Of a stretch of DNA of 64,000 bases, positions 1 to 8,191 are shown piece by piece. Origin of the DNA: Natronosporangium hydrolyticum (GTDB taxonomy: Bacteria; Actinomycetota; Actinomycetes; Mycobacteriales; Micromonosporaceae); assembly GCF_016925615.1 (NCBI RefSeq), contig NZ_CP070499.1, positions 4,526,001 through 4,590,000 of the forward strand, given 5' to 3'. The notes beneath the pieces are model-generated. The model did no database searches and was not told where the DNA came from. It saw only the letters and a list, made by a program, of their open reading frames with translations. A program made the position numbers and the translations under genes. Position 1 is the first letter of the stretch; each line of letters opens with the position of its first letter.

Positions 1-338
1 ACCACGTTCGGGTCGGAGAAGGCGCGCACCACCTGGCAGATGGCGTTGGCTTCGCGGATGTTCGCCAGGAAGGCGTTGCCCCGACCCTGGCCCTTGGAGG
101 CGCCGCGGACCAAGCCTGCGATGTCGACGAACTGCACCGGGGCCGGCACCACCCGCGCCGACTCGTGCATCTTCGCCAGCACGTCCAGCCGCGAATCCGG
201 CAGACCGACCATCCCGACGTTCGGCTCGATAGTGGCGAAGGGGTAGTTCGCCGCTAGCGCCCCGGCTTTGGTGAGCGCGTTGAACAGCGTGCTCTTGCCG
301 ACGTTGGGCAGCCCGACGATCCCGATAGTGAGTGACAT
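1..338 (-). CDS. ychF: Ribosome-associated GTPase/ATPase YchF (partial, 3' end outside window)
   Basis: The N-terminal 112 residues are present and begin [20 protein letters not shown]. They carry the P-loop GLPNVGKST (about residues 8-16), the [10 protein letters not shown] switch region and the DIAGLV G3 motif, which are diagnostic for the OBG-family protein YchF. YchF hydrolyses ATP in preference to GTP and binds ribosomes; it is near universal. The rest of the gene (about 250 residues) would lie to the left of the window. The ATG at 338 is the first plausible start, and 65 bp separate it from the end of the preceding gene on the same strand, so its promoter may lie in that gap. Confidence 0.95.
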   Translation of the reverse strand, partial: MSLTIGIVGLPNVGKSTLFNALTKAGALAANYPFATIEPNVGMVGLPDSRLDVLAKMHESARVVPAPVQFVDIAGLVRGASKGQGRGNAFLANIREANAICQVVRAFSDPNV

Positions 339-403
339 CCGAACCCGTTTACCCCTTCAGCTGGTGCGCCGCGCCCCTGACCAGACCGGCCAACCTCGCA
401 AGT

Positions 404-925
404 CTACGAGTCGACCGCCGCCAGCAACCGGTCGGCCAGCGCCGCGAAACTAGCGCCGGTGACCGGGTCACCGCCGACCGCTTCCGCCGCGAGTTGCGCG
501 AATAGCGCCCCTGTGCCTCGGCCATAGGCAGTGAGGTATGCCATCGCGTCTTCTGAGACCGACTTGGCGTACTCACTCGACCGGTGTGACCGGAGCCCAG
601 CGACAAGAGTCCCGTAGTGAGTAGCTTGGAGGATCCGCAGCACGTCGAGCGCGTCCTTGGCATGTATGCGCTCCGGGGCACCCTGCCCAACCCGCTCCCC
701 AAGCTTGATCAGCTTTGCAACCAGCAGCGCAGCCGGACCGGCAACCGCAAGCTGGTAAACACGAGGACCCGCATCCGGATCAAGCGACGCGATTCGCATC
801 GGTTCGTGGTCGAGGATCGCTGCCTCCAGCCCGTGGGTGATCCGGGCAACGCCGTTGCGATGCGGAGGTATGTACGCTGACCGGGCACTCTTACCCGAGC
901 GGTTGCTCTGGTGCGGCACGGTCAT
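404..925 (-). CDS. C-terminal fragment of split AbiEii-like nucleotidyltransferase
   Basis: This is the downstream part of a protein whose upstream part is encoded at 925-1215. Read 5' of the ATG in this frame, the sequence continues as GSWIGAGGVAVDLMTVPHQ. That is the hydrophobic strand plus VDL motif expected after the N-terminal nucleotidyltransferase core. The two parts therefore look like one ancestral gene of about 270 codons broken by a one-base frame change near 960-975. The fragment retains the all-alpha C-terminal half (KDALDVLRILQ and a helical tail). Its ATG overlaps the upstream stop as TGATG, so re-initiation is physically possible. It could be a decaying toxin, a genuine two-polypeptide product, or a sequencing error. 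No catalytic residues can be assigned to this half alone. Confidence 0.6.
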   Translation of the reverse strand: MTVPHQSNRSGKSARSAYIPPHRNGVARITHGLEAAILDHEPMRIASLDPDAGPRVYQLAVAGPAALLVAKLIKLGERVGQGAPERIHAKDALDVLRILQATHYGTLVAGLRSHRSSEYAKSVSEDAMAYLTAYGRGTGALFAQLAAEAVGGDPVTGASFAALADRLLAAVDS

Positions 926-1215
926 CAAATCGACCGCAACCCCGCCAGCACCGATCCAACTGCCTGGCTGGACCCTGCCACGAAGCCAGCCTTCTCCATC
1001 GCGGCGAAGATCTCGGGCTCGTCCTCAATACGAGCAACGTCCAACGCAAGGTCCGCGTCGGTCGTCATAGGCGCCACCGCAAAATCGCCTGCGCCACACC
1101 TGAGGTAGATGGCCTGGGCTCCGACGAGGATGGCTGACTCCGCGTGACTTCCTAACGCCTCGACGGCGTCGAGGAGTACGCGACGCGCGTCGACGTAGGG
1201 CGACGTGAACTCCAT
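925..1215 (-). CDS. N-terminal fragment of AbiEii-like nucleotidyltransferase (frameshifted)
   Basis: The 96-residue product contains ILVGAQAIYLRCGAGDFAVAP followed by TTDADLALD. This is the glycine-rich turn and paired acidic residues of the nucleotidyltransferase fold used by AbiEii-type toxins and related actinobacterial proteins. The frame ends at a TGA immediately after VGSVLAGLRSI, whereas the other frame carries the expected continuation (GSWIGAGGVAVDL). The gene starts 2 bp after the stop of the AbiEi-like gene at 1218-2264, as in a toxin-antitoxin operon. Family assignment rests on motif order and gene pairing. Toxicity is inferred and would probably be lost if the frameshift is real. 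Confidence 0.6.
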   Translation of the reverse strand: MEFTSPYVDARRVLLDAVEALGSHAESAILVGAQAIYLRCGAGDFAVAPMTTDADLALDVARIEDEPEIFAAMEKAGFVAGSSQAVGSVLAGLRSI

Positions 1216-1217
1216 CG

Positions 1218-2264
1218 TCAGCGCCAGCCCCGGTCCTCTGAGGCCAAAGCGTCCATCAGCTGTTCTGCCTCTTGCCTGGCACGGCCCGGCATGGTCAGGA
1301 GGTCAGCCACTGTCTGGCCAGGGCCCACCGACACAAGATCACCACCAGTATCGTTTCGAGTACTCAACAGCTCCACATCGTATGGCTGAGCCAGCAGGAC
1401 ATTCGCACTGGGAGGAGTCGTCTCCACGAGCTCAAGCGCTCCGGCCGCCGACTCTATGTCGGACACATAAAGAGCGAGCTGCGTCATTGCGGTCAACGGG
1501 ACGGTTGAGCGAGGCAAGAGTCGTTGAGCCGCATATGAGCCGGTCACGGCTACCCGAGCACCCGCACCAGCCACCTCGTCCAGCACGGATTGCAGCCCGC
1601 GCGGCGCGAGGTACCAACCGACCCGGTTCGCCTTGACGAACGTGTAATCCTGGACCCATCGTTCGACGAGGTGCCGCTTGTACACCTGTTCGAAGCGCCC
1701 CGCTCGCTCGGACCGCGCCAGGACCCCTGCGTCATCCAAGGTGCGCAACACCTTCGAGACTGTGCCGGGGGCCACCCGGGCAAGCCGCGCCAGCTCCCGC
1801 ACTGTCACCGTGGGCTCGTCCTGTTTCGAGGGCGACCGGTCAAGCAACGATCGGATGACCCGCCCAGCGCCTGGGCCGCTAAGCCTCGCGATTTGACCTC
1901 GGCGGCGAGGTCTCGGATCGGCTGCGGCGCCGACCGATCGCACGAAGACCGCTGGGGCATCTGCCCTGAGCCGACACCACCCGGTCAGGTCCAGGTAGTC
2001 GATGTCAGCCTCCTCACAACGGGCCCGGATAGCTGGTCCCAGGTACGGGCTCACGAGCAGCAACCGCTCTTCGGCGCTGGCGGCCAGACTTCGCAGGTGC
2101 CGCTCAGCTACCCGAAACTGGGCTTTGGCCTCCACTACCCAGTTCGCGATCTCCCCGTTTGGGGAACGGATGCTCAATAGGCCGTCACCCCCGACACCCG
2201 CCCGGCCGTTCGCACCATCCTCGGAAACGGCCGCGGCCCAGCGGTCGGGCAGGAGCCCTTGCAC
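1218..2264 (-). CDS. AbiEi-like winged-helix protein (putative type IV antitoxin/repressor)
   Basis: The product is about 348 residues. The N-terminal half resembles a nuclease or DNA-binding-like fold (NWVVEAKAQF, YLDLTGWCRL). It is followed by a helix-turn-helix, VRELARLARVAPGTVSKVLRTLDDAGVL, and a C-terminal AbiEi-like region (VAVTGSYAA). AbiEi proteins repress their own operon and antagonise the AbiEii nucleotidyltransferase encoded next to them, and the adjacent partner gene here fits that pattern. I chose the GTG at 2264: GAGG and GGGG tracts lie 5-10 nt upstream, and this start leaves the strong inverted repeat at 2308-2330 outside the coding region. An open frame extends to 2384, so a longer N terminus cannot be excluded. 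Confidence 0.6.
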   Translation of the reverse strand: MQGLLPDRWAAAVSEDGANGRAGVGGDGLLSIRSPNGEIANWVVEAKAQFRVAERHLRSLAASAEERLLLVSPYLGPAIRARCEEADIDYLDLTGWCRLRADAPAVFVRSVGAAADPRPRRRGQIARLSGPGAGRVIRSLLDRSPSKQDEPTVTVRELARLARVAPGTVSKVLRTLDDAGVLARSERAGRFEQVYKRHLVERWVQDYTFVKANRVGWYLAPRGLQSVLDEVAGAGARVAVTGSYAAQRLLPRSTVPLTAMTQLALYVSDIESAAGALELVETTPPSANVLLAQPYDVELLSTRNDTGGDLVSVGPGQTVADLLTMPGRARQEAEQLMDALASEDRGWR

Positions 2265-2290
2265 CCGCTTCCCCACCTCGCCTAGCAGCG

Positions 2291-2330
2291 ACGTTTCCCG
2301 AAAGGCACTGTTTCCCGGCACGGGAAACAG
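2291..2330. promoter_or_regulatory. Inverted-repeat operator candidate in divergent promoter region
   Basis: A perfect inverted repeat CTGTTTCCC-GGCAC-GGGAAACAG spans 2308-2330. A further half-site, CGTTTCCCG, lies at 2292-2300. The site is 44 bp upstream of the chosen start of the AbiEi-like gene and about 85 bp upstream of the divergent repair operon. AbiEi-family proteins bind inverted repeats at their own promoters, so autoregulation is the simplest reading. Control of the repair genes from the same site is possible but speculative. Confidence 0.5.
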
Positions 2331-2413
2331 CCTAATTGAGGAAACACCGACCCGCCCACCGCCACGTCCGATTTCCGCGAGCATCTGCCCCGTCTGCGAG
2401 GCAGGATCGAGGC

Positions 2414-3886
2414 ATGGAGCTGGAGTTCGAGTGGTGTTACCGGGCGGTGAGCAGTAGGGACCGGCGCTTCGACGGCTGGTTCGTCACCGCGGTCACCACA
2501 ACCCGGATCTACTGCCGCCCCTCCTGCCCCGCCCGTACCCCGCAGCCGGGCAACGTGCGGTTCTACCGGTCGGCCGCCGCCGCCCACGGCGCCGGCTTCC
2601 GGGCCTGCCGCCGCTGCCTGCCCGACGCGGTGCCCGGCTCCCCGGAGTGGGACCAGCGGGCCGACACGGTCGGCCGGGCGATGCGGCTCATCTCCGACGG
2701 CGAGGTCGACCGGGCCGGGGTGCCGGGACTGGCCCACCGGCTCGGCTACACCGAACGTCACCTGCACCGGCTCCTCACCGCCGAGGTCGGCGCCGGCCCG
2801 CTCGCGCTGGCCCGGGCGCAGCGGGCGCAGGCGGCCCGGGTGCTGGTGGAGACCACCCAGCTGAGCCTCGGCGAGATCGCCTTCGCCGCCGGGTTCGGCA
2901 GCGTGCGACAGTTCAACGACACGATCAAGCTGGTGTACGGGGTGTCGCCCACCCAACTCCGCCCAGCCCGGCAACGGCCCGGGAGCGCTTCGGGCGAGAT
3001 CATCGCCGCGGCGGACCCGGTCGAGGCCGCCAGCGGCATCACGGTACGGCTGGCGTACCGGTCGCCGCTGCACGCGCCGGCGCTGCTCGCCTTCCTTGGC
3101 GCCCGTACGATCCCCGGCGTCGAGCAGTGGCAGGCCGAGACGTACCAGCGGGCCCTCCGGCTGCCGCACGGACCCGCCACTGTGGCGCTCGGCCCGGCCA
3201 ATGGCCACATCGTGGCGCAGCTCTGGCTCACCGACGTCCGGGATCTGGCGCCCGCGGTGGCCCGCTGCCGCCGGCTGCTCGACCTCGACGCCGACCCGGA
3301 AGCGGTGGATAGCGCGTTGCGCAACGACCCCGGACTGCGAGACGCGGTCGCCGCCGAACCCGGGGTACGGGTGCCGCGGGCAGTCGACGGATTCGAACTC
3401 GCGGTCCGCGCGATCGTGGGGCAACAGATCTCGGTCGCCGCCGCCCGGACCGTCCTCGGCCGGCTGGTGGCGGCGGCCCGACCGCCATCGGCCGACCACG
3501 CGCGGTTGGCGCCGTTCCCGGACCCGGCGACCCTGCGCAAGCTGCCCGACTCCGCGTTCGGGATGCCGACCCGCCGCCGGGAGACGCTGCGGGCGCTGGC
3601 CACCGCGGTCGACACCGGTGATCTGTCCCTCGACCCGGATGCCGACCGGGCAGCGACGGTGGCCGCGCTGCGCGACCTGCCCGGGGTCGGCGACTGGACC
3701 ATTGACTACCTGCGGCTGCGCCTGTTCGGCGAGCCGGACGTGTTCCTCGCCACCGATCTGGCCGCCCGTCGGGCCGCCCGCGCGCTCGGGCTACCCGACG
3801 AGGTCAGCCCGCTGGCGGCCTACGCCGCCGACCACTGGGCGCCCTGGCGCTCGTACGCGCTAATGCGACTCTGGAGGCTCGCATGA
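2414..3886 (+). CDS. Ada-type sensor/AraC regulator fused to AlkA 3-methyladenine DNA glycosylase
   Basis: The 490-residue protein has three modules. An N-terminal Ada metal-binding domain carries the cysteine set YCRPSCPAR and FRACRRC. An AraC-type helix-turn-helix follows (GYTERHLHRLLTAEVG and LSLGEIAFAAGF, about residues 95-190). The C-terminal HhH-GPD glycosylase has the hairpin LPGVGDWTIDYLRLR and the catalytic aspartate in FLATDLAARR (about D448). It would excise alkylated bases, and the Ada module would sense methyl phosphotriesters and activate transcription. Unlike E. coli Ada, the O6-methyltransferase is a separate gene that overlaps the end of this one by 4 bp. The ATG at 2414 starts the conserved N terminus; upstream in-frame residues look non-coding. 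Confidence 0.92.
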   Translation: MELEFEWCYRAVSSRDRRFDGWFVTAVTTTRIYCRPSCPARTPQPGNVRFYRSAAAAHGAGFRACRRCLPDAVPGSPEWDQRADTVGRAMRLISDGEVDRAGVPGLAHRLGYTERHLHRLLTAEVGAGPLALARAQRAQAARVLVETTQLSLGEIAFAAGFGSVRQFNDTIKLVYGVSPTQLRPARQRPGSASGEIIAAADPVEAASGITVRLAYRSPLHAPALLAFLGARTIPGVEQWQAETYQRALRLPHGPATVALGPANGHIVAQLWLTDVRDLAPAVARCRRLLDLDADPEAVDSALRNDPGLRDAVAAEPGVRVPRAVDGFELAVRAIVGQQISVAAARTVLGRLVAAARPPSADHARLAPFPDPATLRKLPDSAFGMPTRRRETLRALATAVDTGDLSLDPDADRAATVAALRDLPGVGDWTIDYLRLRLFGEPDVFLATDLAARRAARALGLPDEVSPLAAYAADHWAPWRSYALMRLWRLA

Positions 3887-4365
3887 ACCACACCACCATC
3901 GACACACCGGCCGGTCCGTTGACGATCGCCGTGACCGAGCCTGGCGTGGTCTGCCGGGCTGTCTTCTCGAGCGCGGATCATGCACTGTTCCGCGAGTCGA
4001 CATACCAGGCTGACCTCGGCGATGTTTCGAAGGCGGTCTACGCCTATCTGGAGGGTGACCTGTCGGTGCTGGACGAGGTGGCGGTCCGACCGCAGCCGGC
4101 CGGTGAATTCCACACCGAGGTACGGCGGGTGTTGCGGTCGGTGCCCCCGGGCCGACCGATCACCTACACCGCTCTCGCCGCTCAGACCGGCCGGCCATCG
4201 GCGGTCCGGGCCGCCGCCAACGCCTGCGCCCGCAACGACGTGGCCCTCTTCGTCCCTTGCCATCGGGTGATCCGGGGCGACGGCGGGCTCGGCGGCTATC
4301 TCTGGGGGCTGGACGTCAAACGGTGGCTGCTCGAACACGAAGGGCTCGCGCCCGGAAGGATCTGA
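3883..4365 (+). CDS. ogt: Methylated-DNA--protein-cysteine methyltransferase
   Basis: The 160-residue protein has the suicide acceptor motif PCHRV (acceptor Cys about residue 126), the asparagine-hinge region RAAANACARND and the FHTEVRRVL segment of the DNA-binding winged helix. It repairs O6-alkylguanine by irreversible transfer to the cysteine. The ATG overlaps the stop of the Ada-AlkA gene in an ATGA arrangement, so the two are translationally coupled. Together they form an adaptive-response unit with all three Ada/AlkA/Ogt activities. Confidence 0.95.
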   Translation: MNHTTIDTPAGPLTIAVTEPGVVCRAVFSSADHALFRESTYQADLGDVSKAVYAYLEGDLSVLDEVAVRPQPAGEFHTEVRRVLRSVPPGRPITYTALAAQTGRPSAVRAAANACARNDVALFVPCHRVIRGDGGLGGYLWGLDVKRWLLEHEGLAPGRI

Positions 4366-4458
4366 GTCATCTTCCTGACGACCCCATGGCAGCCCGGCAG
4401 CATAAGTCTATAGTGGTGATGTCGTCACTGTAGGCAACTCCCCTGAGGGAGGCGGGCG

Positions 4459-7044
4459 TTGAGCCCATTCGAGAAGCATCCAGCCAGCCCCAACCTGCTC
4501 GAGGTCCGGGAACGTCGGTTCATGGAGCTGGCTGAGGAGGTCGTGGACACTCAGTTGCTTACCGACTCGGCCTTCAAACCGGCGACCGCCTCGTGGGATG
4601 GGATCGCGTCGGAGGAGCTTCGGGCCGCCCCCAAACCGGTCATGACCCAAGCGTATGACGTTGCGTCGGATCTGGCGTGGGCGGCCACCGCTACGCGTGT
4701 GTGGGCAGATCAGGTCCGGACTTTCAACGACCGGGTCGCCGAGCTGCAACGACAACGCGACGACGTGCCCGCCGAGGTGGAACGCTTCGTGGAGTCGAAC
4801 TCGCTGCTGGGGCTACCCGTTCGCGACCTCGACGGCGTCCGCGAGCACAAGCGCGACGAGTTGATCCGCGAGCTGTGCGACAAGTGGGCCGACGCCCATA
4901 ACGAGCACATCGAAGAAGGCTCCCGCCGGGTCACAAGCATGTTCCAACATGGTCCTACCTGGGAGCATCTAGAGTTCGCCCGACACACCGGCACGTTGCC
5001 TGGCGGGATCGGACTCGCCGGCTTCTTCACCGCAGGATGGGAGTCGGCAGCTGCCCCGACCGAGGCGCTGCGACTGGCCGGGCTGCTCAGCGACCCAGCC
5101 CACCAGCCTACGGAGGCCGAACTTGCGGAGTTCCACGATCTGCTGGAACGGTTCGCCGATGACGAAGCGTTCTGGTACCACTTCCTGAGCGGCCTCAGCC
5201 CGGAAGGCTTACTGCTACTCAACGGCAACCTCGCGATCCAGACCCCCGACCAGCCCGGCAACAACCCGGACTGGGACGCTCGCAGCGAACTCGTCGGCGA
5301 CATCCAACGGCTCCTCGGCGAAGGACTCGCAACCGCGACAGCCCAGCGCGGCGTCGAAACGCCGTACGGGACATATCAGCCGGGCGACCACGAGCTGCCT
5401 GCGTCGTTCCTGGTCGAGCTGACCCGGGCCGGTCAACAGCAGTACCAGCTCGGCGGGCCGGGGACCACGTTCCCCAACGGTGGTGTCCCGGTCTACGGAT
5501 ACCAACTGCTCGCTCCGCTTCTCAACAACGGCGACTTCGACGACCGGTTTCTGGTCATCGTCGGCGGCGACATGATCGACTTCGAGATGGCCCAGGGTGG
5601 AAGCGACTTCTGGGCCGAAGATATCGGGGTCGGCTCCAACTTCTTCCACATGCGGCTGGACTGGACAAAGCCGGGTGGAGCGGCCGGCTTCGACCCCATG
5701 GGCGGGCTGATGGCCGCGATGGAGCGCAATCCGGAGGGCGCTCTGGCCGTCCTCCACGGAGTCCGAGAGCTGGGGGGTGCCACCTGGGCGGATGGCACAC
5801 CGAAGGTGCCACAGGCCGAGGGTGACACTGACTACGGCATCAGCCCGCCGCCCCGAGGGTTCCGCCTGCCACGGCTCGACTACCTGCTCACAGACCGGGA
5901 ATGGCCGGCGGACCTGGTCAACACCGGCGAGCTCTACAACAACCCACCGCCGGAGAATCTCGACAACTACCCGTACCGGCCGGCCCTCACCCGCTTCGGC
6001 GACATGCTGGTGGAGGTCACCCGTCTTGATGATGAGCGCGCCGTCGAGGTGATGGAGCTGATCGTCTACGAGCTTGCCACGGACGAACGGGCGATGGGAT
6101 ATCCGAACGGTGCAGTCCCGGGAGCGAGCGCGACAGTCGCCGACGTTGACTACAACATCGTGCCGCCCACCCTCCGTGAACCGCTCGCCACCATGCTCGC
6201 CGACTACATCGTCGACGTGAACCGCAGCATGCTTCCTGCGGACCTTGCGATGGGCCCTGGCGATCGAGGGGCGCAGCTGGATAAGACCCACCTGCTCCGG
6301 CTGCTCGCCGAGGTGGGCAAAGACGAGCAGTCGCACGAGATTGTGACAGTGGCGCAGGTGACCTACACCGCACAGTCATACCTCGATTACTTGGGTTACC
6401 CGGACGCCGCACCGCTGAACCCCGATGGTGATCGACGACTTGACGCCCTCGAATTGATAGCGGAGCAGAGCGGTGCGGTTATGGGCGCCGTGGATGCCGG
6501 CGCAAGCCACAGCCACTGGCATGAGGCCTGGCAGCGCGAGCAGAGCAGCAACGCACAAGAAAACGAATATTTCGACATCGCCGGGCATATTCTCGGAGCG
6601 GCGACCGACAGCGTCAGACTGGTCCCTGGCGCCGGCTACGCATTCAGCGAGATCAGCTCGTCAACTCTTGAAGGGCTAGCGGACGGAAAATTTGTCGATA
6701 ACCGCGCGCAGAGCCACTACCTCATGACGCAGGTCATGGGTCATGGTGAGGAACAGGCGGTAGCGATGATGGAGGCAGCGCTCTACCAAAGCGGCGCTCT
6801 ACCGGATCTACCCGACCAGCTCATGCGCCAGGATGGGACGCCGAAGCCGGTATCAGAATGGGGACCCGACGACCAAGCGGCATGGGAACGCTATAAGGGA
6901 TACGGTGACACGCCTGGTCGGCCACAGAACACCGAAGCGGCGGCCGTAATCGGGCCAGCTACGAGCACGGCGGCGCAGAGCTACGCGAATGGTTTCGAGG
7001 CGGCTCGGGCGGTCTTGCGGCTGCCTCCGAGATCGGAGCCTTAG
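4459..7044 (+). CDS. Large DUF6571-like protein of unknown function, possible type VII secretion substrate
   Basis: The 861-residue acidic protein has no signal peptide or membrane span. Residues 1-200 are helical and rich in charged residues (WAATATRVWADQVRTFNDRV, then a likely coiled coil). From about residue 230 it has the segment FWYHFLSGLSPEGLLLLNGN, typical of large actinobacterial proteins annotated as DUF6571 and found beside small ESX-type proteins. That family link is from memory and only moderately certain. The start is TTG at 4459, preceded by a good GGGAGGCGGG ribosome site. A TCTATAGT box at about 4407 could be a -10. The lipoprotein gene begins 2 bp after its stop. No catalytic motif or recognisable toxin domain is visible. 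Confidence 0.75.
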   Translation: MSPFEKHPASPNLLEVRERRFMELAEEVVDTQLLTDSAFKPATASWDGIASEELRAAPKPVMTQAYDVASDLAWAATATRVWADQVRTFNDRVAELQRQRDDVPAEVERFVESNSLLGLPVRDLDGVREHKRDELIRELCDKWADAHNEHIEEGSRRVTSMFQHGPTWEHLEFARHTGTLPGGIGLAGFFTAGWESAAAPTEALRLAGLLSDPAHQPTEAELAEFHDLLERFADDEAFWYHFLSGLSPEGLLLLNGNLAIQTPDQPGNNPDWDARSELVGDIQRLLGEGLATATAQRGVETPYGTYQPGDHELPASFLVELTRAGQQQYQLGGPGTTFPNGGVPVYGYQLLAPLLNNGDFDDRFLVIVGGDMIDFEMAQGGSDFWAEDIGVGSNFFHMRLDWTKPGGAAGFDPMGGLMAAMERNPEGALAVLHGVRELGGATWADGTPKVPQAEGDTDYGISPPPRGFRLPRLDYLLTDREWPADLVNTGELYNNPPPENLDNYPYRPALTRFGDMLVEVTRLDDERAVEVMELIVYELATDERAMGYPNGAVPGASATVADVDYNIVPPTLREPLATMLADYIVDVNRSMLPADLAMGPGDRGAQLDKTHLLRLLAEVGKDEQSHEIVTVAQVTYTAQSYLDYLGYPDAAPLNPDGDRRLDALELIAEQSGAVMGAVDAGASHSHWHEAWQREQSSNAQENEYFDIAGHILGAATDSVRLVPGAGYAFSEISSSTLEGLADGKFVDNRAQSHYLMTQVMGHGEEQAVAMMEAALYQSGALPDLPDQLMRQDGTPKPVSEWGPDDQAAWERYKGYGDTPGRPQNTEAAAVIGPATSTAAQSYANGFEAARAVLRLPPRSEP

Positions 7045-7045
7045 G

Positions 7046-7735
7046 ATGAGCTATCCGGGTTCGGCTCGAGCACTATCGGTCATCCTGACCGTGGCGCTAA
7101 TTGCAGCGTGTTCGAGCGGGAAGGCTTCGCCGGAGAACGATCCGGCCAGTCCTGCGACGTTTGACCCAACGACTCCTGCGCCCGATACCGAACAGGAAGC
7201 CTTCGCGCTGATGCCACTCGACGGTGTAGGCGACACGCACCTTCACTGGGAAACCGGGATCGCGGAGATGGATACTGATTTCGAGGCAGCCATAAAGGCG
7301 GCACAGGCCAATCGCGCGCTGGATTACTATCGATACACCTTGGGCGCGCTACCCGACGACCTACACCTTTATCAATGGACAACCAAACCCGAGAGCGTCG
7401 GCATCGCTGATGTTTGGCTATTCGGTGACGATTACTTCGAAGACCCCGGCCACGGCGAGGTCTGGATATGGGTACAGCACGTTGAGCACCACAAGCACCA
7501 GTCCATCAAGGTCCTGTTCTGCGAGGACGTCGGCTGGTGGGAGCAACGGTCCCGCCAACGAATGCTGCCACGGAGCGCTGCGACCAATCCGCTGTTGACA
7601 GGCTTCATCGTCACGCATGATCTTGAGTCATCGCAATGGCTCGTGGACGGAGCTGCTATATGGCCAATGACTGACCCAGAGTACGCCGACCCTTGTGAGG
7701 ATTGGGCGAATCACGAACCCACCGAGACTGGCTAG
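7046..7735 (+). CDS. Putative lipoprotein, unknown function
   Basis: The 229-residue protein has an N-terminal lipoprotein signal: a hydrophobic stretch and the lipobox LIAAC (Cys about residue 23) followed by a Ser/Pro/Thr-rich spacer. The mature domain has no family I recognise. It contains HVEHHKHQSIKVLFCEDVGWW and a C-terminal Asp/Glu-rich end. The ATG lies 2 bp after the stop of the 861-residue gene, which implies a shared transcript and related function at the cell surface. Codon use is less G/C-biased than in the neighbouring housekeeping genes, as is that of the preceding gene, which is compatible with an accessory origin. Confidence 0.8.
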   Translation: MSYPGSARALSVILTVALIAACSSGKASPENDPASPATFDPTTPAPDTEQEAFALMPLDGVGDTHLHWETGIAEMDTDFEAAIKAAQANRALDYYRYTLGALPDDLHLYQWTTKPESVGIADVWLFGDDYFEDPGHGEVWIWVQHVEHHKHQSIKVLFCEDVGWWEQRSRQRMLPRSAATNPLLTGFIVTHDLESSQWLVDGAAIWPMTDPEYADPCEDWANHEPTETG

Positions 7736-7785
7736 GCACCATCAGAGCAAACTCAGGGTGCAGCACTATAGAATGGAAGTGACTG

Positions 7786-8136
7786 ATGGGCGGCACATAT
7801 TTCATCTCCGCTGACACTGGCACTGCCGCGAGTGCTGGCCACCAAACCGCGGGCACGGCCGAGTCGTGGGACTCCTGGGCCGGCCGCTGCGCCGCTGCGT
7901 TCGGTGACGCCGGGCAGTCGTTTCGCAGCGTCCGGATCGAGCTTGCCGCCATGGGGTTCGGCTGGCGGGTCGTGGGCGGGGCACGGCAGGTGGGTGAGCA
8001 TGTCGAGACCCTGGGTCTCAACACCGCTGCCGCGGCCAACACCGTCGACGCCGCCGACGAGGACTCAGCGGCGCAGTTGCACCAGCACAGCGGCGGCTCG
8101 ATGGGCTCCCACCTTAGCCGGCCGGTCAACCACTAA
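7786..8136 (+). CDS. Small EspC/WXG100-like protein
   Basis: The 116-residue, Ala/Gly-rich helical protein has no signal peptide. The segment GTAESWDSWAGRCAAAFGDAG is followed by a second helix with VVGGARQVGEHVETLGLNTAA. That gives the helix-turn-helix hairpin layout of small type VII (ESX) secreted proteins such as EspC. The match is at the level of size, composition and layout rather than a clear signature. It lies 50 bp after the lipoprotein gene on the same strand and probably belongs to the same locus. If the locus is ESX-related, this protein would be the likely co-secreted partner. Confidence 0.65.
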   Translation: MGGTYFISADTGTAASAGHQTAGTAESWDSWAGRCAAAFGDAGQSFRSVRIELAAMGFGWRVVGGARQVGEHVETLGLNTAAAANTVDAADEDSAAQLHQHSGGSMGSHLSRPVNH

Positions 8137-8191
8137 AAAAAGCCGAAACTGGCGCTGTCGCGCCCCCGGGGATGACTCCTACGCTCGGGCC

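Noticed and set aside
2282-3499. 405-codon open frame antisense to the Ada-AlkA gene
   Set aside because: Composition is Arg/Gly/Pro-rich without recognisable motifs. It mirrors a secure gene on the other strand and includes the divergent promoter region.
5215-6336. 373-codon open frame antisense to the 861-residue gene
   Set aside because: The plus-strand gene has the better ribosome site, codon pattern and neighbour spacing. The antisense product shows no domain.
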